From Pseudoalteromonas nigrifaciens (GTDB lineage Bacteria > Pseudomonadota > Gammaproteobacteria > Enterobacterales > Alteromonadaceae), in assembly GCF_002221505.1 (NCBI RefSeq), contig NZ_CP011036.1, positions 3,162,001 through 3,226,000 of the forward strand: a stretch of DNA of 64,000 nt, in the 5' to 3' direction. How positions within the stretch are numbered: the first letter of the stretch is position 1; every line of letters begins with the position of its first letter. A program made the position numbers and the translations under genes. A model generated the notes under the pieces. That model saw only the letters and a program-made list of their open reading frames with translations. It had not been told where the DNA came from and did not search any database. Positions 19,647-28,501 of this stretch are shown one piece after another.

Positions 19647-20885
19647 TTACCACAACGCCGGGTGAGCAGCGCTCAATTTAACATTACTACTTGCGCTAGC
19701 GCCTGCTTTACCTGCGTTATTGTGCTGACCTGGTTGCACTAAATTAAATACCCGATCAAAGTCTGCTAATAAATCTGCTACATCTTCAATACCTACCGAC
19801 ACACGAATAAGCGTATCGCCAACGCCAGCGGCTAAACGAGCCTCGGCTTCCATTCCTGCATGCGTCATTGTTGCTGGGTGGCATATTAAGCTCTCTACGC
19901 CACCTAAAGATTCAGCTAAGCTAAATGTTTTAAGGTTTGTTAAAAATGCAGCTGCGTCATTCACACCGCCTTTAATGTCAAAACTAACCATGCCACCAAA
20001 ACCAAGTTGCTGTGCTTTAGCCAATTCATGTTGTGGATGCGACTCTAGCCCCGGGTAATATACTTGGCTAACAAATTTTGAGCTTTCAAGGTACTTAGCA
20101 ATAGCTAAGGCATTTTCTTGATGCTGCCGTAAGCGTACATTTAAAGTACGCAAGCCACGCAAAGTTAAGTAACTATCAAACGGTGCCCCCGTTATACCAA
20201 TATTATTTGCCCACCAAGCCAGTTCTTCACCTAGTTCGTCAGTTGCAGCAATAACCGCACCGCCAACCACGTCTGAGTGGCCATTTATGTACTTAGTGGT
20301 TGAGTGCACCACAATATCAACGCCAAATTTAATCGGGTTTTGTAATGCAGGCGATAAAAAAGTATTATCTGCGGCTACCAAAGCACCGCATTGTTTCGCA
20401 ATATCGGTTACTGCTTTAATATCAGTTAAACGTAAAATAGGGTTACTAGGGGTTTCTATCCAAATTAACTTAGGTTTGATTACTAAAATTTGCTGCAAAC
20501 TTTCTGGTTTAGTTAAATCTAACACTTCGAGTTTTAATAGGCCGCGCTTTTGTAATGAGGTAAATAAGCGATAGCTGCCGCCATAACAATCATGGGGGAT
20601 CACCAACGTATCGTCACTATTAAGCAGCTGAGTGGCTAAATGTACGGCAGCCATTCCTGTTGCAGTAATAATGCCGCGAGCACCACCTTCGAGTTCGCTG
20701 AGTGCTTGGGCTAAAGTATCACGATTTGGATTACCACTGCGGCCATAGTCATATTGACGTTTTGTATCAAAGTCGGCAAACGAATAAGTGGTTGATAAAT
20801 ACAGCGGAGGCACAACCGCGCCATGGTGCTTATCAGCATCGACACCACTGCGAACTGCAATTGTCGCTTTATTTTTTTCACTCAT
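19647..20885 (-). CDS. metB: Cystathionine gamma-synthase
   Basis: MetB joins an O-acylated homoserine to cysteine to give cystathionine. It is a 412-residue fold-type I PLP enzyme with ATGMAAVHLA in the cofactor-binding region, VAADNTFLSPALQNP and the Schiff-base lysine in HSTTKYINGHSD. SLGGVESLICHPATMTH is typical of the Cys/Met family. A C-terminal tail of about 20 residues rich in Ala/Ser/Gly extends beyond the family core. Divergence from metJ across MetJ-type boxes supports metB over a gamma-lyase. Confidence 0.94.
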   Translation of the reverse strand: MSEKNKATIAVRSGVDADKHHGAVVPPLYLSTTYSFADFDTKRQYDYGRSGNPNRDTLAQALSELEGGARGIITATGMAAVHLATQLLNSDDTLVIPHDCYGGSYRLFTSLQKRGLLKLEVLDLTKPESLQQILVIKPKLIWIETPSNPILRLTDIKAVTDIAKQCGALVAADNTFLSPALQNPIKFGVDIVVHSTTKYINGHSDVVGGAVIAATDELGEELAWWANNIGITGAPFDSYLTLRGLRTLNVRLRQHQENALAIAKYLESSKFVSQVYYPGLESHPQHELAKAQQLGFGGMVSFDIKGGVNDAAAFLTNLKTFSLAESLGGVESLICHPATMTHAGMEAEARLAAGVGDTLIRVSVGIEDVADLLADFDRVFNLVQPGQHNNAGKAGASASSNVKLSAAHPALW

Positions 20886-20905
20886 ATTTATTACCTGCTT
20901 TATTT

Positions 20906-20929
20906 AGATGTTTAGACGTCTAAAACAGT
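20906..20929. promoter_or_regulatory. MetJ operator array 1 (three met boxes)
   Basis: Three consecutive 8-mers lie in register just upstream of metB: AGATGTTT at 20906, the exact consensus AGACGTCT at 20914, and a weak AAAACAGT at 20922. MetJ with S-adenosylmethionine binds tandem 8-bp boxes cooperatively, so a perfect box next to a 5/8-or-better neighbour is a convincing operator for metB-metL. Confidence 0.8.
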
Positions 20930-20944
20930 AATTCATTCAACTTA

Positions 20945-20976
20945 AGAAGTCAAAACATTTAAACACCTAGCCATCT
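20945..20976. promoter_or_regulatory. MetJ operator array 2 (four weaker met boxes)
   Basis: Four 8-mers in exact register start at 20945, 20953, 20961 and 20969. Against AGACGTCT, AGAAGTCA and AGCCATCT match 6 of 8, and AAACATTT and AAACACCT match 5 of 8. Their position between array 1 and metJ suggests autoregulation of metJ or extension of the metB operator. Confidence 0.55.
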
Positions 20977-21084
20977 GTGCAACAAGTATTTGACTAATTT
21001 GTTTAAATCGATAGAATTTCACGCATATTCGCGCTATTTTTTAGTAGGGTGAGCAATTAATAATCTGAGGCAACGATACATCTT

Positions 21085-21405
21085 ATGGCAAAATGGAATG
21101 GCGAGTATATTCACCCATACGCAGAACACGGGAAAAAATCAGAGCAAGTTAAAAAGATCACCGTTTCGATCCCGCTAAATGTATTAAAAGTACTAACCGA
21201 TGAACGCACCCGTAGGCAAATTAATAACTTACGCCATGCAACTAATAGCGAGCTATTATGTGAAGCATTTTTGCATGCGTTTACTGGGCAACCGTTACCT
21301 AACGATGATGATTTACGTAAAGATAACGCCGAAAAAGTGCCTGAAGAAGTAAAAAAAATAATGCAAGAAATGGGCTTAGAAGTTCCTGTTTTAAACGAAG
21401 ACTAA
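21085..21405 (+). CDS. metJ: Methionine repressor MetJ
   Basis: MetJ is a ribbon-helix-helix repressor that uses S-adenosylmethionine as corepressor. The 106-residue protein is nearly collinear with the E. coli protein: [21 protein letters not shown], the DNA-contacting strand [12 protein letters not shown], then [33 protein letters not shown]. The C-terminal tail is slightly divergent. It faces metB-metL across the two box arrays and is followed by its own terminator. Confidence 0.98.
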   Translation: MAKWNGEYIHPYAEHGKKSEQVKKITVSIPLNVLKVLTDERTRRQINNLRHATNSELLCEAFLHAFTGQPLPNDDDLRKDNAEKVPEEVKKIMQEMGLEVPVLNED

Positions 21406-21421
21406 ACAGCGGCTTTTAAAC

Positions 21422-21452
21422 AAAAAAACCTCAGCCATGCTGAGGTTTTTTT
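21422..21452. terminator. Terminator after metJ
   Basis: A 14-bp stem AAAAAAACCTCAGC / GCTGAGGTTTTTTT with a CAT loop starts 17 bases after the metJ stop. It can also serve the convergent malic enzyme gene. Confidence 0.9.
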
Positions 21453-21503
21453 ATGGCTATAAATTACACTGAAGTAACTTAATACCGAGCAACATAATGC
21501 TGC

Positions 21504-22745
21504 TTATTCCATATAGTTTGCTGGCAGCTCTATTTGCGCTACGCCTGAAGCAATGGCTGCTAATGCAACTGCTTTAGCAATACGCGGCAATAAACGCGGG
21601 TCCATAGGCTTAGGAATAATATACTCTGCACCAAACGCTAGCTTATCTACACCGGCAGCTTTTAGTACTTCTGGCGGAACCGGCTCTTTGGCAATACTAC
21701 GAATAGCTTCAACTGCTGCAATTTTCATTTCATCGTTAATTTCACTAGCACGCACATCAAGTGCACCACGGAAAATAAACGGAAAACACAACACGTTATT
21801 AACTTGGTTAGGGTAATCTGAGCGCCCTGTTGCCATAATTAAATCGCTTCGTGCGCCGTGTGCCAGTGCCGGATCAATCTCAGGGTCTGGGTTCGAACAA
21901 GCAAATACGACTGGCTTTGCTGCCATTAATTTTAAATCATCGGCCGATAATAAGTTAGGGCCCGATACACCAACAAATACGTCAGCATCTTCAATTACAT
22001 CTTGTAATGTACGCTTATCGGTATTGTTAGCAAATAACTGTTTGTACTCGTTTAAATCATCACGGCGAGTGTGAATAACACCTTTACGATCAAGCATATA
22101 AATATGTTCACGCAGTGCACCACACTTAATTAATAACTCCATACAAGCAATCGCTGCAGCGCCGGCACCTAAACATACAATAACTGCATCTTCAATATCT
22201 TTGCCTTGCACTTCCAGCGCATTTATCATGCCTGCAGCCGTTACAATAGCCGTGCCGTGCTGATCATCATGAAAAACAGGAATACTACAGCGTTCAATAA
22301 GCGCCTTTTCAATTTCAAAACACTCTGGTGCTTTAATATCTTCAAGGTTAATACCGCCAAAAGTATCAGCAATATTAGCCACAGTATTTATAAAGTCTTC
22401 GGTGGTGCGGTGTTTTACTTCAATATCAATTGAGTCAATGCCTGCAAAACGTTTAAACAACAACGCCTTGCCTTCCATTACCGGTTTTGACGCTAAAGGC
22501 CCTAAATTTCCTAAACCTAAAATAGCAGTACCATTGGTGATCACTGCAACCAAATTACCTTTACCTGTGTACTTATAGGCATTTACAGGGTCAGCAGCAA
22601 TTTCACGCACCGGCTCAGCTACACCGGGGCTATAAGCTAAAGCGAGATCATGAGCCGTTTCTGCAGGCTTGGTTAGCTCAATGCTGATTTTACCTGGAAC
22701 GGGGTGAGAGTGATAATGTAGTGCTTGTTCACGAAAGTCCGACAT
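21504..22745 (-). CDS. Malic enzyme, short form without phosphotransacetylase domain
   Basis: The enzyme oxidatively decarboxylates malate to pyruvate, usually with NADP. The 413-residue protein begins MSDFREQALHYHSHPVPGKI and has LAYSPGVAEPV, the metal and substrate region FHDDQHGTAIV and the Rossmann loop CLGAGAAAIACMELL. It matches the N-terminal half of MaeB but ends where the phosphotransacetylase-like domain would begin, as in many marine bacteria. Cofactor preference is not certain from sequence. It stands alone between metJ and a long intergenic stretch. Confidence 0.9.
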   Translation of the reverse strand: MSDFREQALHYHSHPVPGKISIELTKPAETAHDLALAYSPGVAEPVREIAADPVNAYKYTGKGNLVAVITNGTAILGLGNLGPLASKPVMEGKALLFKRFAGIDSIDIEVKHRTTEDFINTVANIADTFGGINLEDIKAPECFEIEKALIERCSIPVFHDDQHGTAIVTAAGMINALEVQGKDIEDAVIVCLGAGAAAIACMELLIKCGALREHIYMLDRKGVIHTRRDDLNEYKQLFANNTDKRTLQDVIEDADVFVGVSGPNLLSADDLKLMAAKPVVFACSNPDPEIDPALAHGARSDLIMATGRSDYPNQVNNVLCFPFIFRGALDVRASEINDEMKIAAVEAIRSIAKEPVPPEVLKAAGVDKLAFGAEYIIPKPMDPRLLPRIAKAVALAAIASGVAQIELPANYME

Positions 22746-23245
22746 AACGCGATTATATCCTGCAATTTAAGTTAAAGTGAGAGGGAGTAAAGCGACACTT
22801 AACATGCCTTAAAGTACGATACCCTTATTATTTTTAAATTCCAAGCAATATCAGGTCTATCCTGTTATATGCTAGATCTGTTAATTTTAAGCGAATTTTC
22901 AGCAACTTCGATAAAAACATCGCTACTTTTCATAAATATAAATTGTGCTAAAAGGCACTTTTCAAGCTTATTTTAGTTAAAAGTATTATTCACAAAACAG
23001 CGTTTTTAAAATGTGAATAAAATCAGCTAAAAGCGATTATTTATTCTGCTTTAACAACACATAGCTTCATGTTGGCTACTTTTAGAAACCGAGTTTAAAA
23101 TTAAGCTATTAAAAATATAGAGAATATTAGGTCATTTGTCTGCAAAGGTTTATGCATACCGAGAATAAGAACAGGAAATAGTTATGCAAAAGCAATAAAC
23201 TTAAAACTAGCGAGGTTAGGGGGAAGTTAGAGGATTTTTAGGCAT
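22746..23245. other. Gene-free AT-rich stretch upstream of malic enzyme
   Basis: This region has no coding frame of note. It contains a weak hairpin GTGC/GCAC followed by TTTT at 22945-22962 and several short AT-rich inverted repeats, but I see no promoter-plus-terminator pair that would argue for an RNA gene. It must hold the malic enzyme promoter near 22750-22850. Confidence 0.4.
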
Positions 23246-23273
23246 AAAAAAAGCATCCTAAGATGCTTTTTTT
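23246..23273. terminator. rpmE: Terminator after rpmE
   Basis: A 12-bp stem AAAAAAAGCATC / GATGCTTTTTTT with a CTAA loop lies 17 bases beyond the rpmE stop on the minus strand. Confidence 0.9.
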
Positions 23274-23289
23274 AACTAAATAGCAATAA

Positions 23290-23505
23290 TTACTTTTTGC
23301 TACCAAGTGCACCGAAACGCTTGTTGAAACGATCAACACGTCCGCCAGTGTCTAAAATCTTTTGCTTACCAGTGTAAAACGGGTGACACGCAGAACAAAC
23401 GTCTAGGTGAATATTTTTACACAGAGTAGAGCTAGTTTCGAATTCGTTTCCACATGAACAAGTTGCAGAAATTACTTCGTACTTAGGGTGAATACCTTCT
23501 TTCAT
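23290..23505 (-). CDS. rpmE: Ribosomal protein bL31, zinc-binding form
   Basis: bL31 bridges the two ribosomal subunits. At 71 residues it has the zinc-ligand cysteines of the C+ form: the CSC pair in [10 protein letters not shown] and the CSAC pair in [15 protein letters not shown]. The ending [14 protein letters not shown] is typical. A 77-base leader with a hairpin precedes it, consistent with the autogenous control known for gammaproteobacterial rpmE. Confidence 0.97.
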   Translation of the reverse strand: MKEGIHPKYEVISATCSCGNEFETSSTLCKNIHLDVCSACHPFYTGKQKILDTGGRVDRFNKRFGALGSKK

Positions 23506-23582
23506 AGAAACCTCTAGTTAAGGCCGCATCGCTCTCCAAACCCGGAGTCTGGCACCATACGTCGTTAAAACAAATTTATTGG
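23506..23582 (-). promoter_or_regulatory. rpmE: Candidate structured leader of rpmE mRNA
   Basis: Between the predicted start point near 23582 and the ATG, the minus-strand leader contains CTCC-GGGTTT-GGAG (about 23535-23548) nested between GGTGCC and GCGGCC segments. Gammaproteobacterial rpmE leaders form a known class of L31-responsive structures. Membership here is inferred from position and the hairpin only. Confidence 0.4.
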
Positions 23583-23588
23583 TGGCGG

Positions 23589-23617
23589 ATTTTATCCAAC
23601 AACCATCAAGCACACAA
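23589..23617 (-). promoter_or_regulatory. rpmE: Candidate sigma70 promoter for rpmE
   Basis: On the minus strand TTGTGT (23617-23612) and TAAAAT (23594-23589) are separated by 17 bp, with a predicted start near 23582. Confidence 0.5.
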
Positions 23618-23642
23618 GCATTAATTAGTATTTTTGCTAAAA

Positions 23643-23673
23643 AAATAACCATTTTGAGTAAACAAGGTTATTT
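23643..23673 (-). terminator. Minus-strand hairpin with T-tract upstream of priA
   Basis: AAATAACC and GGTTATTT pair across a 15-base loop. Read on the minus strand the stem is followed by a run of T residues. It would stop antisense transcription leaving priA before it enters the rpmE promoter. Confidence 0.4.
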
Positions 23674-23761
23674 GGTAGTAGGTTTTTAGCTGTATTTTTA
23701 GTACATTAGGGCCAAGTATTAGCACGCCCTCCCCCATTATTTTTTTAACAGTTGAGTTACT

Positions 23762-25948
23762 ATGTATTTTGTTGAAGTTGCTATAAAAGTTCCACTACCG
23801 CGCACCTTTGATTATAAAGTAGATAGCCAGCTTGGTGAAGCTTCTGCGCCATTAAAACCCGGAATGCGGGTGTTAGTACCCTTTGGTAATCAACGTAAAG
23901 TAGCCGTGGTTTTAGCGCTTAAAACAACAACCGAAGTGCCTGAAAACAAAATAAAGGCAATTTTTGAAATTATCGACGATACGCCAATTTTATCTGCAGA
24001 GCACATAGAGTTACTGCGCTTTACTGCCCGTTATTATTGCTACCCGCTGGGTGAAACCATTCATATTGCATTGCCAAGCGCACTACGCCAAGGCGAATCG
24101 CCTGATAAAACCAGCATTAATATGGTAGCCCTAACGGAAAAAGGCGCGCTGCTGCCGTCATTAAAAGCTAAGACTCAACTTAATTTACTAAAGCAGCTAT
24201 CGCAATCAGGCAAGTCGTCATTAACCGAGTTAAAAGCTTTGGGCTTTAGTAAAAAAACCATTGATAGCTTAATAGATAAGGCACTCATAACGCAGTCAAT
24301 TGAGCATGATAACCACTGGCAAAGTGTAGCCCCAACAGTGGGTAGCAAACCAACACTTAACAAAGAGCAAGCGGTTGCCTGCACCACAATTAATCAAAGC
24401 AGCGGTTTTAGCAGCTTTTTATTAGAAGGTGTAACCGGTAGCGGCAAAACAGAAGTGTACTTACAATGTTTAGAAGAAGTACTAAAGCGCGGCGAACAAG
24501 CACTAGTATTAGTGCCCGAAATAGGCTTAACCCCGCAAACCGTTAACCGCTTTCGCCGCCGCTTTCCCGACACCCCCATTATGCTTTGGCATTCAGCTTT
24601 AACCGATAATGAACGCTTACAAACCTGGCGTTTTTGCGAAAAAGCCAGCTGCGCCATAGTAATAGGCACACGTTCGAGTATTTTTCTGCCATTTTTAAAG
24701 CTCGGCATGATAGTGGTTGATGAAGAACATGACTCGTCTTTTAAACAGCAAGACACGCTGCGCTACCATGCCCGTGATTTAGCTGCGTATCGTGCATATC
24801 AGCATAAAATTCCGCTTATATTAGGCAGTGCAACACCGGCACTCGAAACCCTGCACAAAGCAATTAATAATAAATACCAACTACTGAGCCTTACTGAGCG
24901 CGCGCAAACCGCTACCGATAACCAATTTAAATTACTCGATATGAAAGGCCAGCCCGACCAAGCAGGCATTGCCCATGCCAGCCTTGCTACCATGCGCCAA
25001 CATTTAAAACGTGGCAAACAAGTGATGGTGTTTTTAAATCGTCGTGGATTTTCGCCCACGTTAATTTGCCATGAATGTGGCTGGTTAAGCGAATGCAAGC
25101 GTTGCAGCACCAGTGCCACTTTTCATAAAGCTATTGGGCAAATGATTTGCCATCACTGTGGCGAGCAATATCATGTTCCACACCAATGCCCCGACTGCGG
25201 TAGCACGCAAATTTTTCCTAATGGTAAAGGCACTGAGCAAATAGAAGAGTTTTTATCGAGTGAATTTCCACAAACCCCTGTTACACGTATCGACCGCGAC
25301 TCTACTCGTCGTAAAGGCAGCCTTGAAAAAGCACTGGATGAAATAAACCTAGGCGGCGCGCGCATTTTAGTGGGCACGCAAATGTTGGCTAAAGGGCATC
25401 ACTTTGCCGATGTAAGTTTAGTGGTTATTTTAGACGTAGACAGCGGCTTATACTCCTGTGATTTTAGAGCAACTGAGCATTTAGCCCAACTTGTTACGCA
25501 AGTGGCCGGGCGTGCTGGGCGCTCAGGTGAGGCAGGCCAAGTGTTATTGCAAACACATTTTCCTGAGCACCCACTATTACAAGATTTGGTTAATAATGGT
25601 TATCAGGATTTTGCTCGCTTTGCACTGCGTGAACGTGAAGATGCAGACCTACCACCAATCACAAATATGGCCATTGTTCGCGCCCAAGGACACAATATAA
25701 AACAAGTCGTCGATTTTTTGACAGATTTGGTTCCAGTAAGCGGGGTAACTGGTATACAATTGCTCGGTCCAATACCTGCTCCTCTTGAAAAAGTAGCAGG
25801 TATGTATCGTTTTCAATTACACATTCAAGCGCAAGATCGCCGCGTATTGCACCAATATCTTGCGCAAATGGTTGATTATCTAAGCACTAGCAAACTTGCA
25901 CAAAAAGTACGCTGGAGCCTAGACGTAGACCCTATAGACATGATTTAG
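23762..25948 (+). CDS. priA: Primosomal replication restart helicase PriA
   Basis: PriA recognises stalled forks and reloads the replisome. The 728-residue protein has the 3'-end-binding N-terminal domain (VEVAIKVPLPRTFDYKV), helicase Walker A GVTGSGKTEVY, a Walker B region VVDEEHDSSFKQQ, the cysteine-rich zinc region (CHECGWLSECKRC, CHHCGEQY, CPDCGS), and motif V/VI including GTQMLAKGHHF and QVAGRAGRSG. It is followed 20 bases later by ftsN, as in the E. coli priA-ftsN-hslVU region (cytR is absent here). Confidence 0.97.
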   Translation: MYFVEVAIKVPLPRTFDYKVDSQLGEASAPLKPGMRVLVPFGNQRKVAVVLALKTTTEVPENKIKAIFEIIDDTPILSAEHIELLRFTARYYCYPLGETIHIALPSALRQGESPDKTSINMVALTEKGALLPSLKAKTQLNLLKQLSQSGKSSLTELKALGFSKKTIDSLIDKALITQSIEHDNHWQSVAPTVGSKPTLNKEQAVACTTINQSSGFSSFLLEGVTGSGKTEVYLQCLEEVLKRGEQALVLVPEIGLTPQTVNRFRRRFPDTPIMLWHSALTDNERLQTWRFCEKASCAIVIGTRSSIFLPFLKLGMIVVDEEHDSSFKQQDTLRYHARDLAAYRAYQHKIPLILGSATPALETLHKAINNKYQLLSLTERAQTATDNQFKLLDMKGQPDQAGIAHASLATMRQHLKRGKQVMVFLNRRGFSPTLICHECGWLSECKRCSTSATFHKAIGQMICHHCGEQYHVPHQCPDCGSTQIFPNGKGTEQIEEFLSSEFPQTPVTRIDRDSTRRKGSLEKALDEINLGGARILVGTQMLAKGHHFADVSLVVILDVDSGLYSCDFRATEHLAQLVTQVAGRAGRSGEAGQVLLQTHFPEHPLLQDLVNNGYQDFARFALREREDADLPPITNMAIVRAQGHNIKQVVDFLTDLVPVSGVTGIQLLGPIPAPLEKVAGMYRFQLHIQAQDRRVLHQYLAQMVDYLSTSKLAQKVRWSLDVDPIDMI

Positions 25949-25968
25949 GTTAAGGCCAAAATAAAGCT

Positions 25969-26496
25969 ATGGCACAGCACGATTACATTAACAAAAAACC
26001 AGCAAACCGCAAAAAAGCGAAATCAGCGCCCGCTAAAAAACCCTTTCCAATACTGTTAGTTTTAATTGTTACTTTATTGGTGGCAGGTTTTGCTTATGGC
26101 TTATGGTTTATTAAAAATAACGCCGATCCTGAGCTAGTTGAAAAACAAGCTAACCCTGTACCTACAACTCCTGTAGAAGTTGTTGTACCACGTACGCCTG
26201 CGTTTATTAAAGAAATTAGAAACCACGAAATTCAGGTTGAAGTAAAAGAACTTGAACAAAAAGGCCCTTACGTTATGCAATGCGGTTCGTTTAGAACCTA
26301 CCTGCAGGCTGAATCGCTAAAAGCTAAAATAGCCTTTGCAGGGCTTATTTCTGAAATAAAAGAGACCACAGGCAGCAGTGGCATTTGGTATAAAGTACGC
26401 TTAGGCCCCTATAAAACCAAGCGCCAAGCTGAGAGCGATAAAAATAAACTTAAACGTGTAAAAATAGTCGGCTGCGGAATTTGGGGCTGGACTTGA
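25969..26496 (+). CDS. ftsN: Cell division protein FtsN
   Basis: FtsN activates septal peptidoglycan synthesis and is the last essential divisome protein to arrive. The 175-residue protein begins MAQHDYINKKPANRKKAK, a basic cytoplasmic tail like that of E. coli FtsN. A membrane helix spans about residues 26-47, a short linker follows, and a C-terminal SPOR domain begins near residue 97 (GPYVMQCGSFRTYLQAESL to VGCGIWGW). The periplasmic linker is much shorter than in E. coli (319 residues). Its TGA overlaps the candidate sigma32 -35 element of hslVU. Position between priA and hslV supports the name. Confidence 0.88.
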   Translation: MAQHDYINKKPANRKKAKSAPAKKPFPILLVLIVTLLVAGFAYGLWFIKNNADPELVEKQANPVPTTPVEVVVPRTPAFIKEIRNHEIQVEVKELEQKGPYVMQCGSFRTYLQAESLKAKIAFAGLISEIKETTGSSGIWYKVRLGPYKTKRQAESDKNKLKRVKIVGCGIWGWT

Positions 26497-26517
26497 AAAT
26501 AAACCATTCACCCATAT
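26492..26517 (+). promoter_or_regulatory. Candidate sigma32 heat-shock promoter for hslVU
   Basis: CTTGAAA at 26492-26498 is an exact -35 element and ACCCATAT at 26510-26517 matches 7 of 8 bases of CCCCATNT. The spacer is 11 bases after CTTGAAA, at the short end of the known range. The TGA inside CTTGAAA is the ftsN stop codon. hslVU is sigma32-dependent in E. coli. Confidence 0.65.
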
Positions 26518-26540
26518 AACCTCTTCATAATCGTTTTTTA

Positions 26541-26560
26541 CGAGTTGCCCCTGCAGCTCG
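26541..26560 (+). promoter_or_regulatory. Stem-loop in the hslVU leader
   Basis: CGAGTTGC and GCAGCTCG form an 8-bp stem (one G-U pair) with a CCCT loop that ends just before the AGGA ribosome-binding site of hslV. A leader stem-loop at this position is also reported for E. coli hslVU, where it affects mRNA stability. Confidence 0.55.
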
Positions 26561-26575
26561 ATGATGAGGAATAAT

Positions 26576-27094
26576 ATGACTACTATCGTAAGTGTACGCC
26601 GCGGCAACAATGTTGTAATTGGCGGCGACGGCCAAGTTTCGCTTGGTAATACAGTAATGAAGGGCAATGCCCGTAAAGTTCGACGCCTCTATAATGGCAA
26701 AGTAATTGCTGGCTTTGCCGGCGGTACTGCTGATGCCTTCACCCTTTTCGAACGCTTTGAAAGCAAACTAGAAATGCACCAAGGTAACCTCACTAAAGCC
26801 GCGGTTGAAATGGCCAAAGACTGGCGCAGCGATCGCGCTTTGCGCAAGCTCGAAGCACTGCTTGCTGTAGCCGACGAAACAGCCTCTTTAATCATTACCG
26901 GTAATGGTGATGTAGTACAGCCAGAAAATGACTTAATTGCCATTGGCAGTGGCGGTAACTTTGCCCAATCGGCAGCAACTGCCTTACTGGAAAACACCGA
27001 TTTAAGTGCTCGCGAAATAGTAGAAAAAAGCCTAACCATTGCAGGCAATATCTGCGTATTCACTAACGACTTTCAAACTATCGAAGAATTGTAA
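26576..27094 (+). CDS. hslV: ATP-dependent protease subunit HslV
   Basis: HslV is the proteasome-like peptidase of the HslUV complex. The frame opens at 26561, but the correct ATG is at 26576: it has AGGA upstream and places the catalytic Thr directly after the initiator Met ([22 protein letters not shown]). The resulting 172 residues match the family. [33 protein letters not shown] and [18 protein letters not shown] are family signatures. hslU starts 11 bases downstream. Confidence 0.97.
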
Positions 27095-27105
27095 CAGGAA
27101 CCTCT

Positions 27106-28434
27106 ATGTCTGCTATGACCCCAAGAGAAATTGTTCACGAGCTAGATCAGCACATTATTGGTCAAGCAAAAGCTAAAAAAGCCGTTGCTATTGCACTGCG
27201 TAACCGCTGGCGCCGGATGCAGCTAAGTGATGATTTACGTAATGAAGTAACACCTAAAAATATTTTAATGATTGGCCCAACGGGTGTTGGTAAAACCGAA
27301 ATTGCGCGCCGTTTAGCTAAGCTTGCTAACGCGCCATTTATTAAAGTAGAAGCAACTAAATTCACCGAAATTGGCTATGTTGGTAAGGAAGTTGAAACCA
27401 TCATCCGCGATTTAGTCGATGTTGCGATTAAAATGACGCGTGAGCAACAAACTAAAAAGTTTAAGCATCGCGCTGAAGAAGCAGCCGAAGAGCGTATTTT
27501 AGATGCGCTTTTACCACCAGCTAAAGATCAATATGGCGAAAGCCAACGCGATGACAGCTCTTCAACTCGTCAAACGTTTCGTAAAAAGCTACGTGAAGGC
27601 CAATTAGATGACAAAGAAATCGAAATTGATTTAGCTCAAGCACAACCAAACGTAGAAATTATGGCCCCCCCTGGTATGGAAGATATGACCAACCAGTTGC
27701 AAAGCATGTTTCAAAACATGGGTGGCGATAAGCGCACTAAGCGGAAGTTAAAAATTAAAGAAGCATTTAAATTATTAAGTGAAGAAGAAGCCGCTAAGCT
27801 AGTTAATCCTGAAGAACTAAAAGAGCAGGCTATTTTTGCAGTTGAGCAAAATGGTATTGTGTTTATTGATGAAATAGACAAAATTTGTAAACGAGGTGAC
27901 TCATCAGGTCCAGACGTTAGTCGTGAAGGCGTACAGCGCGACTTACTACCATTAATTGAAGGTTGTACGGTTAGCACTAAGCACGGCATGGTTAAAACTG
28001 ACCATATGCTATTTATTGCTTCGGGCGCATTTCAAATGGCTAAGCCATCAGACATGATCCCTGAGCTACAAGGTCGCCTTCCTATTCGTGTAGAGCTTGA
28101 AGCACTTACTGCTGATGACTTTAAACGTATTTTAACAGAGCCGCATGCATCGCTTACCGAGCAGCAGCGTGAACTGCTTAAAACTGAGCAAGTTACTATT
28201 GAATTTAGTGATGATGCAATTGAGCGCATTGCTAAAGCCGCTTGGCAAGTTAACGAAAAAACCGAAAACATCGGTGCTCGTCGCTTACATACGGTAATGG
28301 AAAAGCTAATGGAAGAAATTTCATATGACGCTTCAGAGCAAGCCGGAACATCACTGGTAGTTGACGCCGCTTATGTTGAAAAACACTTAGGTGCGCTGGT
28401 TGAAGATGAAGATTTAAGCCGCTACATTCTTTAA
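27106..28434 (+). CDS. hslU: HslU unfoldase ATPase
   Basis: HslU is the AAA+ unfoldase that feeds substrates to HslV. The 442-residue protein starts [20 protein letters not shown], has Walker [10 protein letters not shown], the pore loop GYVGKE, the inserted I-domain (about 110-240), Walker [10 protein letters not shown] and the sensor-2 region [12 protein letters not shown]. The C-terminus ends SRYIL, the tail that docks into HslV and activates it. A terminator follows at 28464-28488. Confidence 0.98.
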
Positions 28435-28463
28435 TTAAAATTAGCTGCATAAACAGTTATACT

Positions 28464-28488
28464 AAAAGCCTCCGCACTGGGGGCTTTT
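28464..28488 (+). terminator. Terminator after hslU
   Basis: AAAAGCCTCC / GGGGGCTTTT pair (one G-T) around a GCACT loop, followed by T residues. The DUF971 gene starts only 14 bases later, so some read-through may supply it. Confidence 0.75.
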
Positions 28489-28501
28489 TAATGAGATAAA
28501 A

